Shown here: piece after piece, positions 1 to 8,595 of the stretch
Position numbering within the stretch: the stretch's first letter is position 1
Layout of the letters: each line of letters begins with the position of its first letter
Source: Aureispira sp. CCB-E
Lineage (GTDB): Bacteria; Bacteroidota; Bacteroidia; Chitinophagales; Saprospiraceae
Length of the DNA: 64,000 nt
NCBI RefSeq assembly: GCF_031326345.1
Contig: NZ_CP133671.1
Span: 5,967,001 to 6,031,000, forward strand
Direction: 5' to 3'
Position numbers and translations under genes: made by a program
The notes under the pieces: model-generated
What the model was told of the DNA's origin: nothing
The model's input: only the letters and a program-made list of their open reading frames with translations
The model's database searches: none

Positions 1-613
1 CTCCCATTTCTACGCTTACTTTACCAATCTTTTGGGCAACTTCTTGAGCTTTTGTCGTCAAAGGAGTAATATAAGACCCTACAGCAATAACAAAACCATT
101 CATTGTGTAACGCACTCTATTGGGCGCGGTATTGATTTCATTGACAACTTGATCTAATAATTGACTATATGCTTCGATATCCAACTCTTCATCCTTTTTG
201 ATAGAAGCAACATTAGATAAGGTTGACCATCCCGCAGAAGCGACCGTTTCTTTTTCTGACGCTATCCATTTTTGAGCAATTTCAAAACCAAAATCTGTCT
301 CAGCAGCTACCCAAGCTACAGTATATTCACTCAAGTAGTACCAGTAAGCTTTTTCTACCCAATCTTCTAAATGAGCGACTGTAATTTGTTTCTCATCCGC
401 CATCAAACCAGCCAAATACATTGCATCTGAGTTCCCTGTAGCGTATAATTCTAAAGACAGTTCGTGATTTTTTTTTGTTTTCTTTAAAATTTTTTTCAAA
501 TCACCAACTTTCACTCCAAAGAAAGGTTCTTTTGCACCATGTTTTAAGAGTGTGTTTTTAGTTCGTTCGTCTCCCAATGCTTCTAGCTCGGTCAAAACTT
601 CTTTTAGTGTCAT
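1..613 (-). CDS. DNA alkylation repair protein (AlkD-like), partial
   Basis: Reading on the minus strand from the ATG at 611-613, 204 codons stay open to the window edge, so the C-terminus is missing. The protein is alpha-helical with HEAT-like repeats. It has the FFGVKVGDLKKILKK segment near residue 30 and tryptophan-rich helices (VEKAYWYYLSEYTVAW) typical of the DNA alkylation repair family (PF08713). That family consists of monofunctional glycosylases that remove N3/N7-alkylated purines. The visible part nearly reaches the usual 210-240 residues. It stands apart from the neighbouring minus-strand cluster, being separated by about 400 bp of repeat DNA. The family call is from memory; substrate specificity is not shown. 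Confidence 0.8.
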   Translation of the reverse strand, partial: MTLKEVLTELEALGDERTKNTLLKHGAKEPFFGVKVGDLKKILKKTKKNHELSLELYATGNSDAMYLAGLMADEKQITVAHLEDWVEKAYWYYLSEYTVAWVAAETDFGFEIAQKWIASEKETVASAGWSTLSNVASIKKDEELDIEAYSQLLDQVVNEINTAPNRVRYTMNGFVIAVGSYITPLTTKAQEVAQKIGKVSVEMG

Positions 614-699
614 TGTTTATAATTTAGAGGTTATTCTATAATAATATTCCATTGATTATCATACTTTTACTACAAAGACCAGCAAAAATACATCTTACT

Positions 700-870
700 A
701 ATAATCAACTGTTCAGCACTTACAAAGTACCACGCAATAACAGCATAGTTAACTAAAAGCGTAGCGCTCACCAAGTACCACGTAGTAGCAGCGAACCCAG
801 CTTGCTGGCTCATGACCGCAGGGAGTAACTAAGCTAACTAATACGATTTTCCAACGGAGTAATGCTATAA
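700..870. repeat. dispersed composite intergenic repeat, copy 1
   Basis: The 614-1009 gap holds no gene. Its middle contains modules of the dispersed family seen all over the window: ACCACGTAGTAGCAGCG, AACTAAAAGCGTAGCGCTCA, a CTCATGACCGCAGGGAGTAA segment and the terminal CAACGGAGTAATG motif. The modules are GC-richer than the surrounding AT-rich spacer. Function is unknown. Confidence 0.7.
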
Positions 871-1009
871 ATAAAAAAGTGTTTGTTTTAGTTCATTTTT
901 GTCTATATCAAGCTAAATACCTTGCATACAATGCAAAATTTTGTACAGAACAAACAACTCTTATTTTCCAAACTTAGAGTTTTTTTTATAATCGTCGTAA
1001 TAGATTAAC

Positions 1010-1756
1010 TTAATTTTTGGAGTAGAGTATTTGACAGTTGGGCAGTTGAGATGCTAAATCAGAAATGATTTCTTCATCAATTTGAGTGTTCAACAAGTAT
1101 AACTTCTCTAGTTGAGTAAGGTTATAAATACTATTGGGAAGTATTGTTAGTGGGTTTTGATTTAAATTAAGCTGTTTGAGAGCAAGCAGCGAACCGATGC
1201 TAGAAGGCAACTCCGCTAATTTGTTGCCCGACAAATCTAGATAACGCAACCCTTTTAATCGCTTGAAGTCAGTATGAATGGCATATATTTGATTGTGTCC
1301 CAAAGCCAAATATTCCAAATGATAACTCCTGTCTAACTCCGCTCCAATTACCGTTAAGCGATTTCTATTCAAATTTAAATGCTTTAATTTTTTTAGCTGT
1401 TGAATAGATACAGGAATGGTTTCGAAACAATTGGATCTATAGTTTAAGGCTTCTAAATTGGGCAATAAGCAAATTCGCTTATCCCATGTGGTTAATTTTT
1501 TTTGCTGTACGCCGTATGCTGTTCTGGTATAAACCGTAATAACGGCTTCTTCTCGATCCGAAAAGCCTCTATCCTCTTCTTCCCACGCCGTTAAAATAGT
1601 TTCATTACCTTTATTTAACCACGCAGCTATCTTCTCGTATTGCTCCCAATCAAACAAAATCCCCAAGGATTCAATCAATTGAAAAGCAAGACTCATATTT
1701 TTTAAATCTCCTGAAGACAATAAATTAATTATTTTCTGCTTTTCTAAGTTGTCCAT
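1010..1756 (-). CDS. leucine-rich repeat protein
   Basis: A 248-residue protein without a signal peptide or membrane segment. Residues about 100-240 contain five LRR units of the LxxLxLxxNxLxxLP type (for example LRYLDLSGNKLAELP and LKQLNLNQNPLTILP). The N-terminal 90 residues are helical with a SLAFQLIESLGI stretch, common in Bacteroidota LRR proteins. It is the last gene of a minus-strand run and starts 22 bp after the stop of the STAND-tail/membrane gene, so co-transcription is likely. In STAND systems LRRs usually form the ligand-sensing part. Here they are on a separate polypeptide, so a sensor or adaptor role for the neighbouring NTPase is inference only. Confidence 0.75.
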   Translation of the reverse strand: MDNLEKQKIINLLSSGDLKNMSLAFQLIESLGILFDWEQYEKIAAWLNKGNETILTAWEEEDRGFSDREEAVITVYTRTAYGVQQKKLTTWDKRICLLPNLEALNYRSNCFETIPVSIQQLKKLKHLNLNRNRLTVIGAELDRSYHLEYLALGHNQIYAIHTDFKRLKGLRYLDLSGNKLAELPSSIGSLLALKQLNLNQNPLTILPNSIYNLTQLEKLYLLNTQIDEEIISDLASQLPNCQILYSKN

Positions 1757-1778
1757 AAATATTTCAAGAATTTAGGTC

Positions 1779-2525
1779 TTACTCTCGAACTAAGGTAAAA
1801 GCAGATTGTACAGAAGGATTATCAGTATCTATAGGTGTTGAGGTGGGTAGGTAATTGGTTTTACTGATGTGTAAACTTATATTTTTACCTATATTTTGAG
1901 GCGGCAAGACCAAGTAGAACTCATAAGTTCCATCTTCTTTAGTCAGCACTTGCGCCCCCATTATTTGAACCAGTGCTTCGTTAATTGGCTCATTTTGTTC
2001 GTTGGTCACTTTTCCTTCCAACTTAATTGTACTAAAAAACACTAAAGGAGAAAGTGGATCACCTCCTTGATGGGTTTTATTTTTATCAGAAGAAGTAATT
2101 GGGATATCTGATCGGGCGCCTTTTTGATTTCTCAAAAGAACATTGATAGAATCTTGTGCCGAAGCTAAATGTTTAGAAGCATGAAAAAATCGTTGGCGCT
2201 CCCAATATCCCCAAGAACTAAAAACAATGCCACTAAGCAATGCTACCAATGCAATGTCTTTGATCCGCCGCATTAGCTTTTCTTTCTTAATTGCTTTTTT
2301 ACTCTTTCTAATATAATATTGTTCTTCCTCTATCAAATCCATTCGTTCTATAAATGGGTTGATATAAACAAGTTCTCGTTCTGTTAACAAGAAATTTTTA
2401 GACGATAGATAATGTTGATAACGTTCGTGTACCATTTTAGTAGCACGCGCCCTAGCTTTGTCTTCAATCGAAGCTTCTTCATATATTTTCTTGGCAATAA
2501 AGTCGTGTGCTAATTCTATTTTCAT
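1779..2525 (-). CDS. STAND winged-helix-like / membrane anchor / carboxypeptidase-regulatory-like protein
   Basis: 248 residues. Residues 1-80 (IELAHDFIAKKIYEE and ...YYIRKSKKAIKK) resemble the second half of the winged-helix module that normally follows the NTPase core in nSTAND proteins, where an ELxHDxLAxxI motif is typical. A single transmembrane helix lies near 88-108, followed by a low-complexity linker. A carboxypeptidase-regulatory-like beta domain (LEGKVTNEQNEPINEALVQI) covers about 168-245. It lies 84 bp downstream of the NTPase gene in the same frame, with several stops between. It may be the detached C-terminal part of that NTPase, placed in the inner membrane. Domain names are from pattern recognition; function is inferred. 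Confidence 0.6.
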   Translation of the reverse strand: MKIELAHDFIAKKIYEEASIEDKARARATKMVHERYQHYLSSKNFLLTERELVYINPFIERMDLIEEEQYYIRKSKKAIKKEKLMRRIKDIALVALLSGIVFSSWGYWERQRFFHASKHLASAQDSINVLLRNQKGARSDIPITSSDKNKTHQGGDPLSPLVFFSTIKLEGKVTNEQNEPINEALVQIMGAQVLTKEDGTYEFYLVLPPQNIGKNISLHISKTNYLPTSTPIDTDNPSVQSAFTLVRE

Positions 2526-2609
2526 AATCTATTTTCTATTACAATAGTTTTCTTACAACAATTATCACAAGAAACAACTATCTATTAATTGCATAGATCG
2601 AACAACATT

Positions 2610-3680
2610 TTATGAAAGTTCTCTCAAAATACGCATTTCTTTAAAACGAACAACGCAGTAATCTATTATAGCAGGTTCAATATTTTTAGAACGTTTTAGA
2701 CGTTTTTTAATTTGTTCCAAATCTATAGCGTGTTTTGTGCCGTTATCAGTCACCAATTCAAACAAGATATCTAGCGGTGCTCCTTTTTTGGCATTTTTAT
2801 ACTTCTGAGCCAATTCCTTTTCCAAAACATCTAATTGTTGGTCTAGGAAAGTAGACATAACATCCTCCAAATTACCCGTCTCTTTAATCAAAGCTTCATC
2901 AAACACAATGGGGGCATTAGGTCCATTTTTTTCTACCGCCATTTGATATAGACGATCTAAATAGACCTGCAAATTTGCTAAATCAATTTCATGATTTTTA
3001 TCCCTTAATTTTTCAATAATTAATTCAGAAATTTCTTTTCCTCCTGGTGTTTTTTTCAGCTCGATATTAAAGCTAGCCGTTGTTCCTTCAATAACATCTT
3101 TCAAGTTCTTACTATTCATTTTTTCGACCCGCAAGCGATTATCAAACAGATACGGAATAATTTCTTCAAATTCTGACAGATAAGCAATGTATTCTTCTCG
3201 CATCGAAATAAGTACCTTGCATTGCAAATCTTCTTCGAGTAATTGATAAATCATCTCAAAAAAGATTCTTTGCTCCTCCTTATCACCAAGGATAAAGATC
3301 TCTTCAAACTGATCAAAAATTAAATAAATGGGTTTGAAATAATCTAAATACAAAGAACGGACTTGATCAATCATAGAAGTAGAAGGGTCGATCTTTTTTA
3401 TCGCATGCTCTTGGAACTCCTCTTTCATGGATTCCATGATATTATCTTTTCTGCGAATAAAAATAGGATGCCAATCGGTTGATTCAAACTGATTGCCCAA
3501 TCCACAATTAATCAAACTAGTTTTGCCAGTACCAGAGGCACCATATAACAAGACCAAATTGGTCTCAAATATTCTATCGTATAATTCATATGTTTCTTGA
3601 GTTCTACCAAAAAAGATCGCTTTATCTTTTTTGTCGTAAGAATCCAAAAACTTGAACGGACTTTTTACTTGTGTTGCCAT
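2610..3680 (-). CDS. STAND-type P-loop NTPase
   Basis: 356 residues, soluble. The N-terminal segment AIFFGRTQE is the usual nSTAND lead-in. A Walker A GASGTGKTS sits at residues 47-55, and a Walker B-like IYLIFDQFEEIF at about 117-128. The helical region after it ends with FKEMRILRELS, which in full-length nSTAND proteins leads straight into the winged-helix ELxHD motif. Here the gene stops, and that motif opens the next gene (1779-2525). The protein is therefore short for the family and lacks its own sensor repeats. It starts 75 bp after the CHAT protease gene, consistent with an NTPase switch controlling the protease. That coupling is inference. Confidence 0.8.
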   Translation of the reverse strand: MATQVKSPFKFLDSYDKKDKAIFFGRTQETYELYDRIFETNLVLLYGASGTGKTSLINCGLGNQFESTDWHPIFIRRKDNIMESMKEEFQEHAIKKIDPSTSMIDQVRSLYLDYFKPIYLIFDQFEEIFILGDKEEQRIFFEMIYQLLEEDLQCKVLISMREEYIAYLSEFEEIIPYLFDNRLRVEKMNSKNLKDVIEGTTASFNIELKKTPGGKEISELIIEKLRDKNHEIDLANLQVYLDRLYQMAVEKNGPNAPIVFDEALIKETGNLEDVMSTFLDQQLDVLEKELAQKYKNAKKGAPLDILFELVTDNGTKHAIDLEQIKKRLKRSKNIEPAIIDYCVVRFKEMRILRELS

Positions 3681-3755
3681 AAGAGCTAATTTTTAACAAT
3701 TGATAAGAGATTCTTTAAAATTTTAGATGTGAGCATTTTGTTATTTCAATAAGCT

Positions 3756-5645
3756 CTAACTGATTAAATCTTTTTCTAAAATCTCAAATTGTCGTTTGAG
3801 AACAGCATAAGGATTAATAACCTGTGTCGTTGTAGAGGTTCTTCGCCTACGTCTAGAGCGCATTCGACTTCTAGTGTTGGTAGGCTGTTCACTGTCCTTG
3901 CTTGCTCCACCAGGTCCATCTATTAAGAACTGGTCAGATGCTCTTTCTTGCGCTACATAAATATTGTGAAATGTAGCATAGTATTTATAATCTCTTTTAG
4001 GGTCATCCCCTTCTACTCGGTGTGCATACATAAACAACTGTTGTTCTGTTGCTCTATCTTCTGTAAGACCATCTCTAAACGCATTTTTGTCAATAATAAA
4101 AGGCGATAAGTTCAAGAAGGTGGTCGGATCTTGCAAATCCGAAGTCAAAATTACAGAAGAGTTGTTGGTAAAGGTTTTATAGATTCTAGCTTTCATTTTT
4201 TTACTTCCTTCACTCACTGCAATATCTCCAACTTTAACATTTAGTCGACTGATAAAATGGTTAAATTCTGTATCCATATTTCTATGGTTAACCACATGAA
4301 TATCCCGAACGGTCACCAAATCGTATTTTATGGTAAAGGCTAAATGGTACAATATAGTAGATAGATAATACTCCCCTTCTACACATTTTTCAAAGGTTTT
4401 ATTTTCTAATGCCTCTAAATTTCCAGTGTGAATAGCAGCACGAAGAGATTCTAAATAAAGATACGCTTCATGCAATTCGGTATGGGCATCAAAATCTGCT
4501 ACTACATCTGCAAATTCAGGAATGGCAAGTTCACAATCAGCATCTAAGAGAAGTTTAGTTGCCTCTACAAAGTTTTTAAAATAGTCGAATTGCCCAAATT
4601 GTTTGTGATTCATATAAAGCATATCTACCAAAAAACTCTTGGCAGTAAAGGTTGCTGCACGCTTTTCATCCCACATTTGAGACATCACAACATAAAAAAT
4701 GAATTGGCTCGTCATGATATAGACACTTACAATTTGCTTTAGGCGTTCCATAGAAGGCGTATCCATATCACCATCTTTTGCCACTAGCAAACGCACTTGC
4801 GCCCCAATAGGCCAAGGGAAATTTTGAATAATCTGTAACAATACAGCTCTAGGATCCAATTCGTCATCATCTTCATACGTACACAAAGCTTCTAGTTCTG
4901 GTTTGACATCAAACATAGGGAAAATGACTTCCTCTATATGCATATTTACCTTGAACTTAGACTTATCAATAGCTTCTGCTCGGACGTTGTCTTTGGGATA
5001 ATACTTAGGCATTTCCCAGTTGAGAGCCTCCTCACTATTGTCATTGAGATACAGTCCCCAAGGCATCTTATTTTTGTCGCCATGTACAACGGCATCGCCA
5101 CGGCGAACAATTGTTGCATCAAAGTCTCCTCCGTAGACAAACTTCATATTGGCTACAGCGCGACGAAAGGCAGATTCGATGGTATGACCATTGGAAAAGG
5201 AACGATAAAAATCCTCTGCAAAAACAACTGCTTTTTCGTCATTAATAGGCACTGCCGTAGCAATAACAGCCTTCACACCACTTGTTAACAAAAACTGCAC
5301 TTGTGCTTCGGTAGAACAACCATTCAAAAACACCAACTTTAAATTGGGCAACTGTCCAAGTAGTTCTGCCAGACCAGCAGCATTGCCATCACCACCTTCA
5401 AATCGTAGACTACCTCCATCGGCATGTCCTCCATAGTGAAAGATGGCAATTCTTTCGTCAAAACGTTCTATGGCTTTTTTGATATCATCAGTAGTGGTGC
5501 TTTCTTCTCTAAAAACTTCTATGGTTCCTTTGTCATGGTGTGTACTTAGGATATAGTTGAGCTTTTTGCTCTCTTTTTTTAGATTATCTAGATAGGCATC
5601 CTGCTGATTCGCAAATGTCAATAATATGACAGGACGTTCAATCAT
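3756..5645 (-). CDS. CHAT domain (caspase-like) protease
   Basis: 629 residues. The first about 190 form a CHAT domain. His74 in IFHYGGHA and Cys110 in LVFLNGCST give the caspase-type catalytic dyad, and GVKAVIATAVPINDEKAVVFAEDFY is the typical continuation. The middle (about 230-590) is not recognised. The C-terminus has a strongly basic tract (RSRMRSRRRRR, 592-602) and a short helical tail. CHAT domains are more often C-terminal, so the N-terminal placement is notable. CHAT proteases act in bacterial conflict and programmed-death pathways, usually with STAND ATPases or repeat sensors, and an NTPase gene follows 75 bp downstream. The substrate is unknown; none of the neighbours shows an obvious gasdermin-like hydrophobic pattern. 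Confidence 0.8.
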   Translation of the reverse strand: MIERPVILLTFANQQDAYLDNLKKESKKLNYILSTHHDKGTIEVFREESTTTDDIKKAIERFDERIAIFHYGGHADGGSLRFEGGDGNAAGLAELLGQLPNLKLVFLNGCSTEAQVQFLLTSGVKAVIATAVPINDEKAVVFAEDFYRSFSNGHTIESAFRRAVANMKFVYGGDFDATIVRRGDAVVHGDKNKMPWGLYLNDNSEEALNWEMPKYYPKDNVRAEAIDKSKFKVNMHIEEVIFPMFDVKPELEALCTYEDDDELDPRAVLLQIIQNFPWPIGAQVRLLVAKDGDMDTPSMERLKQIVSVYIMTSQFIFYVVMSQMWDEKRAATFTAKSFLVDMLYMNHKQFGQFDYFKNFVEATKLLLDADCELAIPEFADVVADFDAHTELHEAYLYLESLRAAIHTGNLEALENKTFEKCVEGEYYLSTILYHLAFTIKYDLVTVRDIHVVNHRNMDTEFNHFISRLNVKVGDIAVSEGSKKMKARIYKTFTNNSSVILTSDLQDPTTFLNLSPFIIDKNAFRDGLTEDRATEQQLFMYAHRVEGDDPKRDYKYYATFHNIYVAQERASDQFLIDGPGGASKDSEQPTNTRSRMRSRRRRRTSTTTQVINPYAVLKRQFEILEKDLIS

Positions 5646-5818
5646 ATAATGTTATTGTTTTTAATTTTTTTCCAAGTATCCCCTTCCAATAGAAGAGATT
5701 TTTAGTACACTGCCCATTAAAAGTTTTCTTATTTGCACAGAGTATGTTACAATCGTTTAACAAAGCTCCCCTAGTGATTGTTACAGGCAACTAACGGGTT
5801 TGTTTTATATTCTAAAAA

Positions 5819-5843
5819 GAACCTAACATTATTCAATAGGTTC
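5819..5843 (-). terminator. intrinsic terminator after the coiled-coil gene
   Basis: A perfect 7-bp stem GAACCTA/TAGGTTC is followed on the minus strand by CTTTTTAG, 3 bp beyond the stop of the 5847-7574 gene. It suggests that the OmpA and coiled-coil genes form one unit and that CHAT and downstream genes start from a promoter in 5646-5818, possibly with read-through. Confidence 0.5.
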
Positions 5844-5846
5844 AAA

Positions 5847-7574
5847 TTAGACCATCAATTTTTGGGCTTGTTCAACCCATTGATCCCTTGAGATGGTTTG
5901 TTCTGAAAACCCTAAAGCAGCTCCTAATTTAGCCACAAATGCTTCATCAAAATGGCTAATCTGCTTGTAAGTGTAAATTCCCAGTTGATTCAATCGTTGC
6001 TCAACAAACATTCCGATACCATCAATTTTCTTCAAATCATCTTTTTCATCTAAGCCTGCTCTAGGAATAGAACGACCAATCTCCTCTAATACCGTATGTT
6101 CATAATCCGCTTCTTGGTTATAATATCGTTTGTCATCCTCTGTTTCATCATCAGAAGCAAGCAACTTATCTGCTTCTATAGGAGCATACAATCCTTCTAC
6201 ATTCATTGCCTCTATAGCCTGATTCAATGCCGCATTCATTTCAGAATGATCGTCATCACTAAGTTCTACTTTTTCAGATTCATCTATAACAGGATCTATA
6301 AAATCTATTTTAGGCAACTCTTTATTTAATAAATCTTCATTTTCTATAAATCGTTCACTAGCTACCTCTTCTTCAAAAAACAGTACTTTTTTGAACAATT
6401 CTGCTGTACCTTCTAAATGGCGATTCATCAATTCCTCGTCTTCGAGTTCCTCTTCGTCCGACTCCATCAAAACAGCCTCATCCATATCTTGATAAAACCC
6501 TTGCAAACTCATTGCATCGTCCACCTGTAGAAGTACCTGTTCCATTTTTTCAGCCTCATCATCATTTACTTCTATCGTCTCTTCGTCTTTCTCTTCGTTG
6601 GTTACAACAGTATTTTCAGCCAATGCTTTTTCCAAGTAAATCTTGTCTTCAATTAGCTGGCTTTCATCATAATCAGAATAGAACCCATCCTCCTCCATAT
6701 TGGTTTCAGCCTCTACCAGCAAGTTCACCAGCAATTCCTCCATTTCTGCTTCTTCGTTAGAGTTGGATTGCTCTTCTGCTAAAAAAGGCGCCAATCGCTC
6801 CATTAGGTCGCTGTTCTCTGCCTCTAATTCTCGAACATGAGTTTTCAAATCAACCAACTGTATCTTTAAATCTTCGTCATTCGTTCCGTCCAACTGTTGA
6901 GTAGCTTCAAGATTCAAAACCATTTTTTTCAGTTCAGCTTTTTGCTCCAAAGCAGCATCCAAATCTTTTTTCAAAAGATGAACGGTTTCATTCGCCTTTG
7001 ATAATTTTTCTTCTGTTGTTTTCAATTTCTTATCTGCGGCAAGCTTGCCATCTGCCACCAACAAATGATTTTTAATCATTTCCGATTTTTCCTGCTCTAC
7101 TTCCTCAACCAAGCCTTTCATATCCTCCATTTTAGCAAGCGTTTCTTCATGCTCCCTAGACATCTTTTTGTACTCCTCTAACAACTTTTCGTTTGCCTCC
7201 TTAAAATTGCGCGCATTATCTTTATACAACCCCAGATCTTCTGTAAGAACTGCGATCTGCTTTCCTTGAGCAATAACCTTGTCGTTTTTTTCTTCCAAGT
7301 TTGCCTCAGCCGTTCTCAGATCTTCACTAGCACGCCCCAACTTAGCATTAACAACTGTATAACGTTCTGATAAGTCTTTATTGTCTTTTTTCAAGACAGT
7401 ATTTTCATCGCTCAAGTCTTTGTTTTGCGCTTTTAATTTTCGAGCTGCTGGCCAATGCGCCAATAAAGCCCAAACAAGCATTCCTAAAAGAAAACTAATG
7501 AGCATAAGAATAACAAAGACGATAGTTTGTGAACTATCGCTTGTTGAAAAGAATTTTATAAATGCGTCTTGCAT
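5847..7574 (-). CDS. membrane-anchored coiled-coil protein with C-terminal helix-hairpin-helix domain
   Basis: 575 residues. One transmembrane helix lies at about 18-40, followed by a long heptad-rich coiled coil (45-262). A very acidic region then contains three diverged copies of a module with the pattern ME-x(8-14)-M-x(3)-GFY/GLY-x(4)-DE-x(2)-L, near 277-318, 342-400 and 445-497. Residues 511-575 (DDLKKIDGIG...LGIYTYKQISHF...WVEQAQKL) match the helix-hairpin-helix domain found at the end of many bacterial coiled-coil and L21/NuoE-associated proteins. The gene follows the OmpA-domain gene by 70 bp. A link between envelope and nucleic acid or a partner protein is possible but inferred. Confidence 0.7.
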   Translation of the reverse strand: MQDAFIKFFSTSDSSQTIVFVILMLISFLLGMLVWALLAHWPAARKLKAQNKDLSDENTVLKKDNKDLSERYTVVNAKLGRASEDLRTAEANLEEKNDKVIAQGKQIAVLTEDLGLYKDNARNFKEANEKLLEEYKKMSREHEETLAKMEDMKGLVEEVEQEKSEMIKNHLLVADGKLAADKKLKTTEEKLSKANETVHLLKKDLDAALEQKAELKKMVLNLEATQQLDGTNDEDLKIQLVDLKTHVRELEAENSDLMERLAPFLAEEQSNSNEEAEMEELLVNLLVEAETNMEEDGFYSDYDESQLIEDKIYLEKALAENTVVTNEEKDEETIEVNDDEAEKMEQVLLQVDDAMSLQGFYQDMDEAVLMESDEEELEDEELMNRHLEGTAELFKKVLFFEEEVASERFIENEDLLNKELPKIDFIDPVIDESEKVELSDDDHSEMNAALNQAIEAMNVEGLYAPIEADKLLASDDETEDDKRYYNQEADYEHTVLEEIGRSIPRAGLDEKDDLKKIDGIGMFVEQRLNQLGIYTYKQISHFDEAFVAKLGAALGFSEQTISRDQWVEQAQKLMV

Positions 7575-7644
7575 GAATGATTGGATTGTTTAAATTGGTC
7601 CTTAGATTTTAATTTTATTCCGCCTACTGAACTAACAAGTATAC

Positions 7645-8595
7645 TTAATTTGTGGATTTTATTATAATATTTACGCGTCGATTTTTTGCCATAGCATCAA
7701 TATTATAACTGCCATCTTCGTTTTTATTCGGCACCATTGGATTTTTTTCTCCTTCTGATTTGGTCTTGATTGTAATTTCCAAATTCTGTTCCTGCAAGTA
7801 GTTCTTAACAGATTCGGCTCGTTCCAACCCTAATTCTCGATTATACGACTCTGTACCTCTACTATCAGTATGCCCTATTATCACCAAATAATCATCAGGA
7901 TTCCGTCCAAAATACTGCCTTAGTGAATCAACGTATACTTCAAAAGTAGGATTAGGATTGAATACTCCTGAATTGTATGCAAACTTGGCACTTTTGTCGG
8001 TATAAGTAATATCTTTTACAGATGTTTTTATTAGCTCTAGAAATGCCGTATCTTCTTTGGTTTGAGCAATAGCATTCGGTGGAATATAACCAACTATATT
8101 AAAAGACAAATATTCCTCGACAGGATCACTAATAGCCAATTTAGATTGCGCTTGGATGCGCCCCTTTGGCAGTTGGTACTCGTGAATCAATTTGTCTATA
8201 ATGGTTTGTGCCCTTGCCATTCCCAGATCATTGTACAAGTTGCTATTTTTTATTGCTTTACTTTCGCTTGACAAATAGTATCCTGTTATCACCAAATAAA
8301 TACTATCCGCTGGATGTTCCTCCAAAAAAGAAACAACATAACCTAAAAACTTTTCATTCCCATCTATATAGGTATAGTCGTGGCTTGCATAATCAAAATA
8401 AAACTGGGGATAATTTTCTAACAGTATGTGCTCACCTGCTGTTAAATCTAACGTTTCTGGGATATTGTCCAAAAAAGTAGAATCTACATCTGCTAATGGA
8501 GGTCCACACTCCCCTTTTATTTCGCAAATGTAGTAATTCCGAGCGAATACCGCCCAAATCATAAAAATCCCTAAACCTATGAAAAATCGTATCAT
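7645..8595 (-). CDS. protein with two OmpA-like peptidoglycan-binding domains
   Basis: 316 residues. An N-terminal hydrophobic helix (3-19) serves as anchor or signal. A first OmpA-like fold covers about 45-170 (YLVITGYYLSSESKAIKNSNLYNDLGMARAQTI, diverged). A second, canonical one covers about 195-316, with VIIGHTDSRGTESYNRELGLERAESVKNYL and the final NRRVNI. The second copy carries the peptidoglycan-contacting Asp and Arg positions; the first looks degenerate. It is the first gene of the minus-strand cluster leading to the CHAT and STAND genes. An envelope-sensing or anchoring role is inferred from family and position. Confidence 0.8.
   Translation of the reverse strand: MIRFFIGLGIFMIWAVFARNYYICEIKGECGPPLADVDSTFLDNIPETLDLTAGEHILLENYPQFYFDYASHDYTYIDGNEKFLGYVVSFLEEHPADSIYLVITGYYLSSESKAIKNSNLYNDLGMARAQTIIDKLIHEYQLPKGRIQAQSKLAISDPVEEYLSFNIVGYIPPNAIAQTKEDTAFLELIKTSVKDITYTDKSAKFAYNSGVFNPNPTFEVYVDSLRQYFGRNPDDYLVIIGHTDSRGTESYNRELGLERAESVKNYLQEQNLEITIKTKSEGEKNPMVPNKNEDGSYNIDAMAKNRRVNIIIKSTN

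Noticed and set aside
4938-5288. 116-residue plus-strand ORF inside the CHAT gene
   Set aside because: Antisense shadow of a gene with a clear catalytic motif; no independent features.
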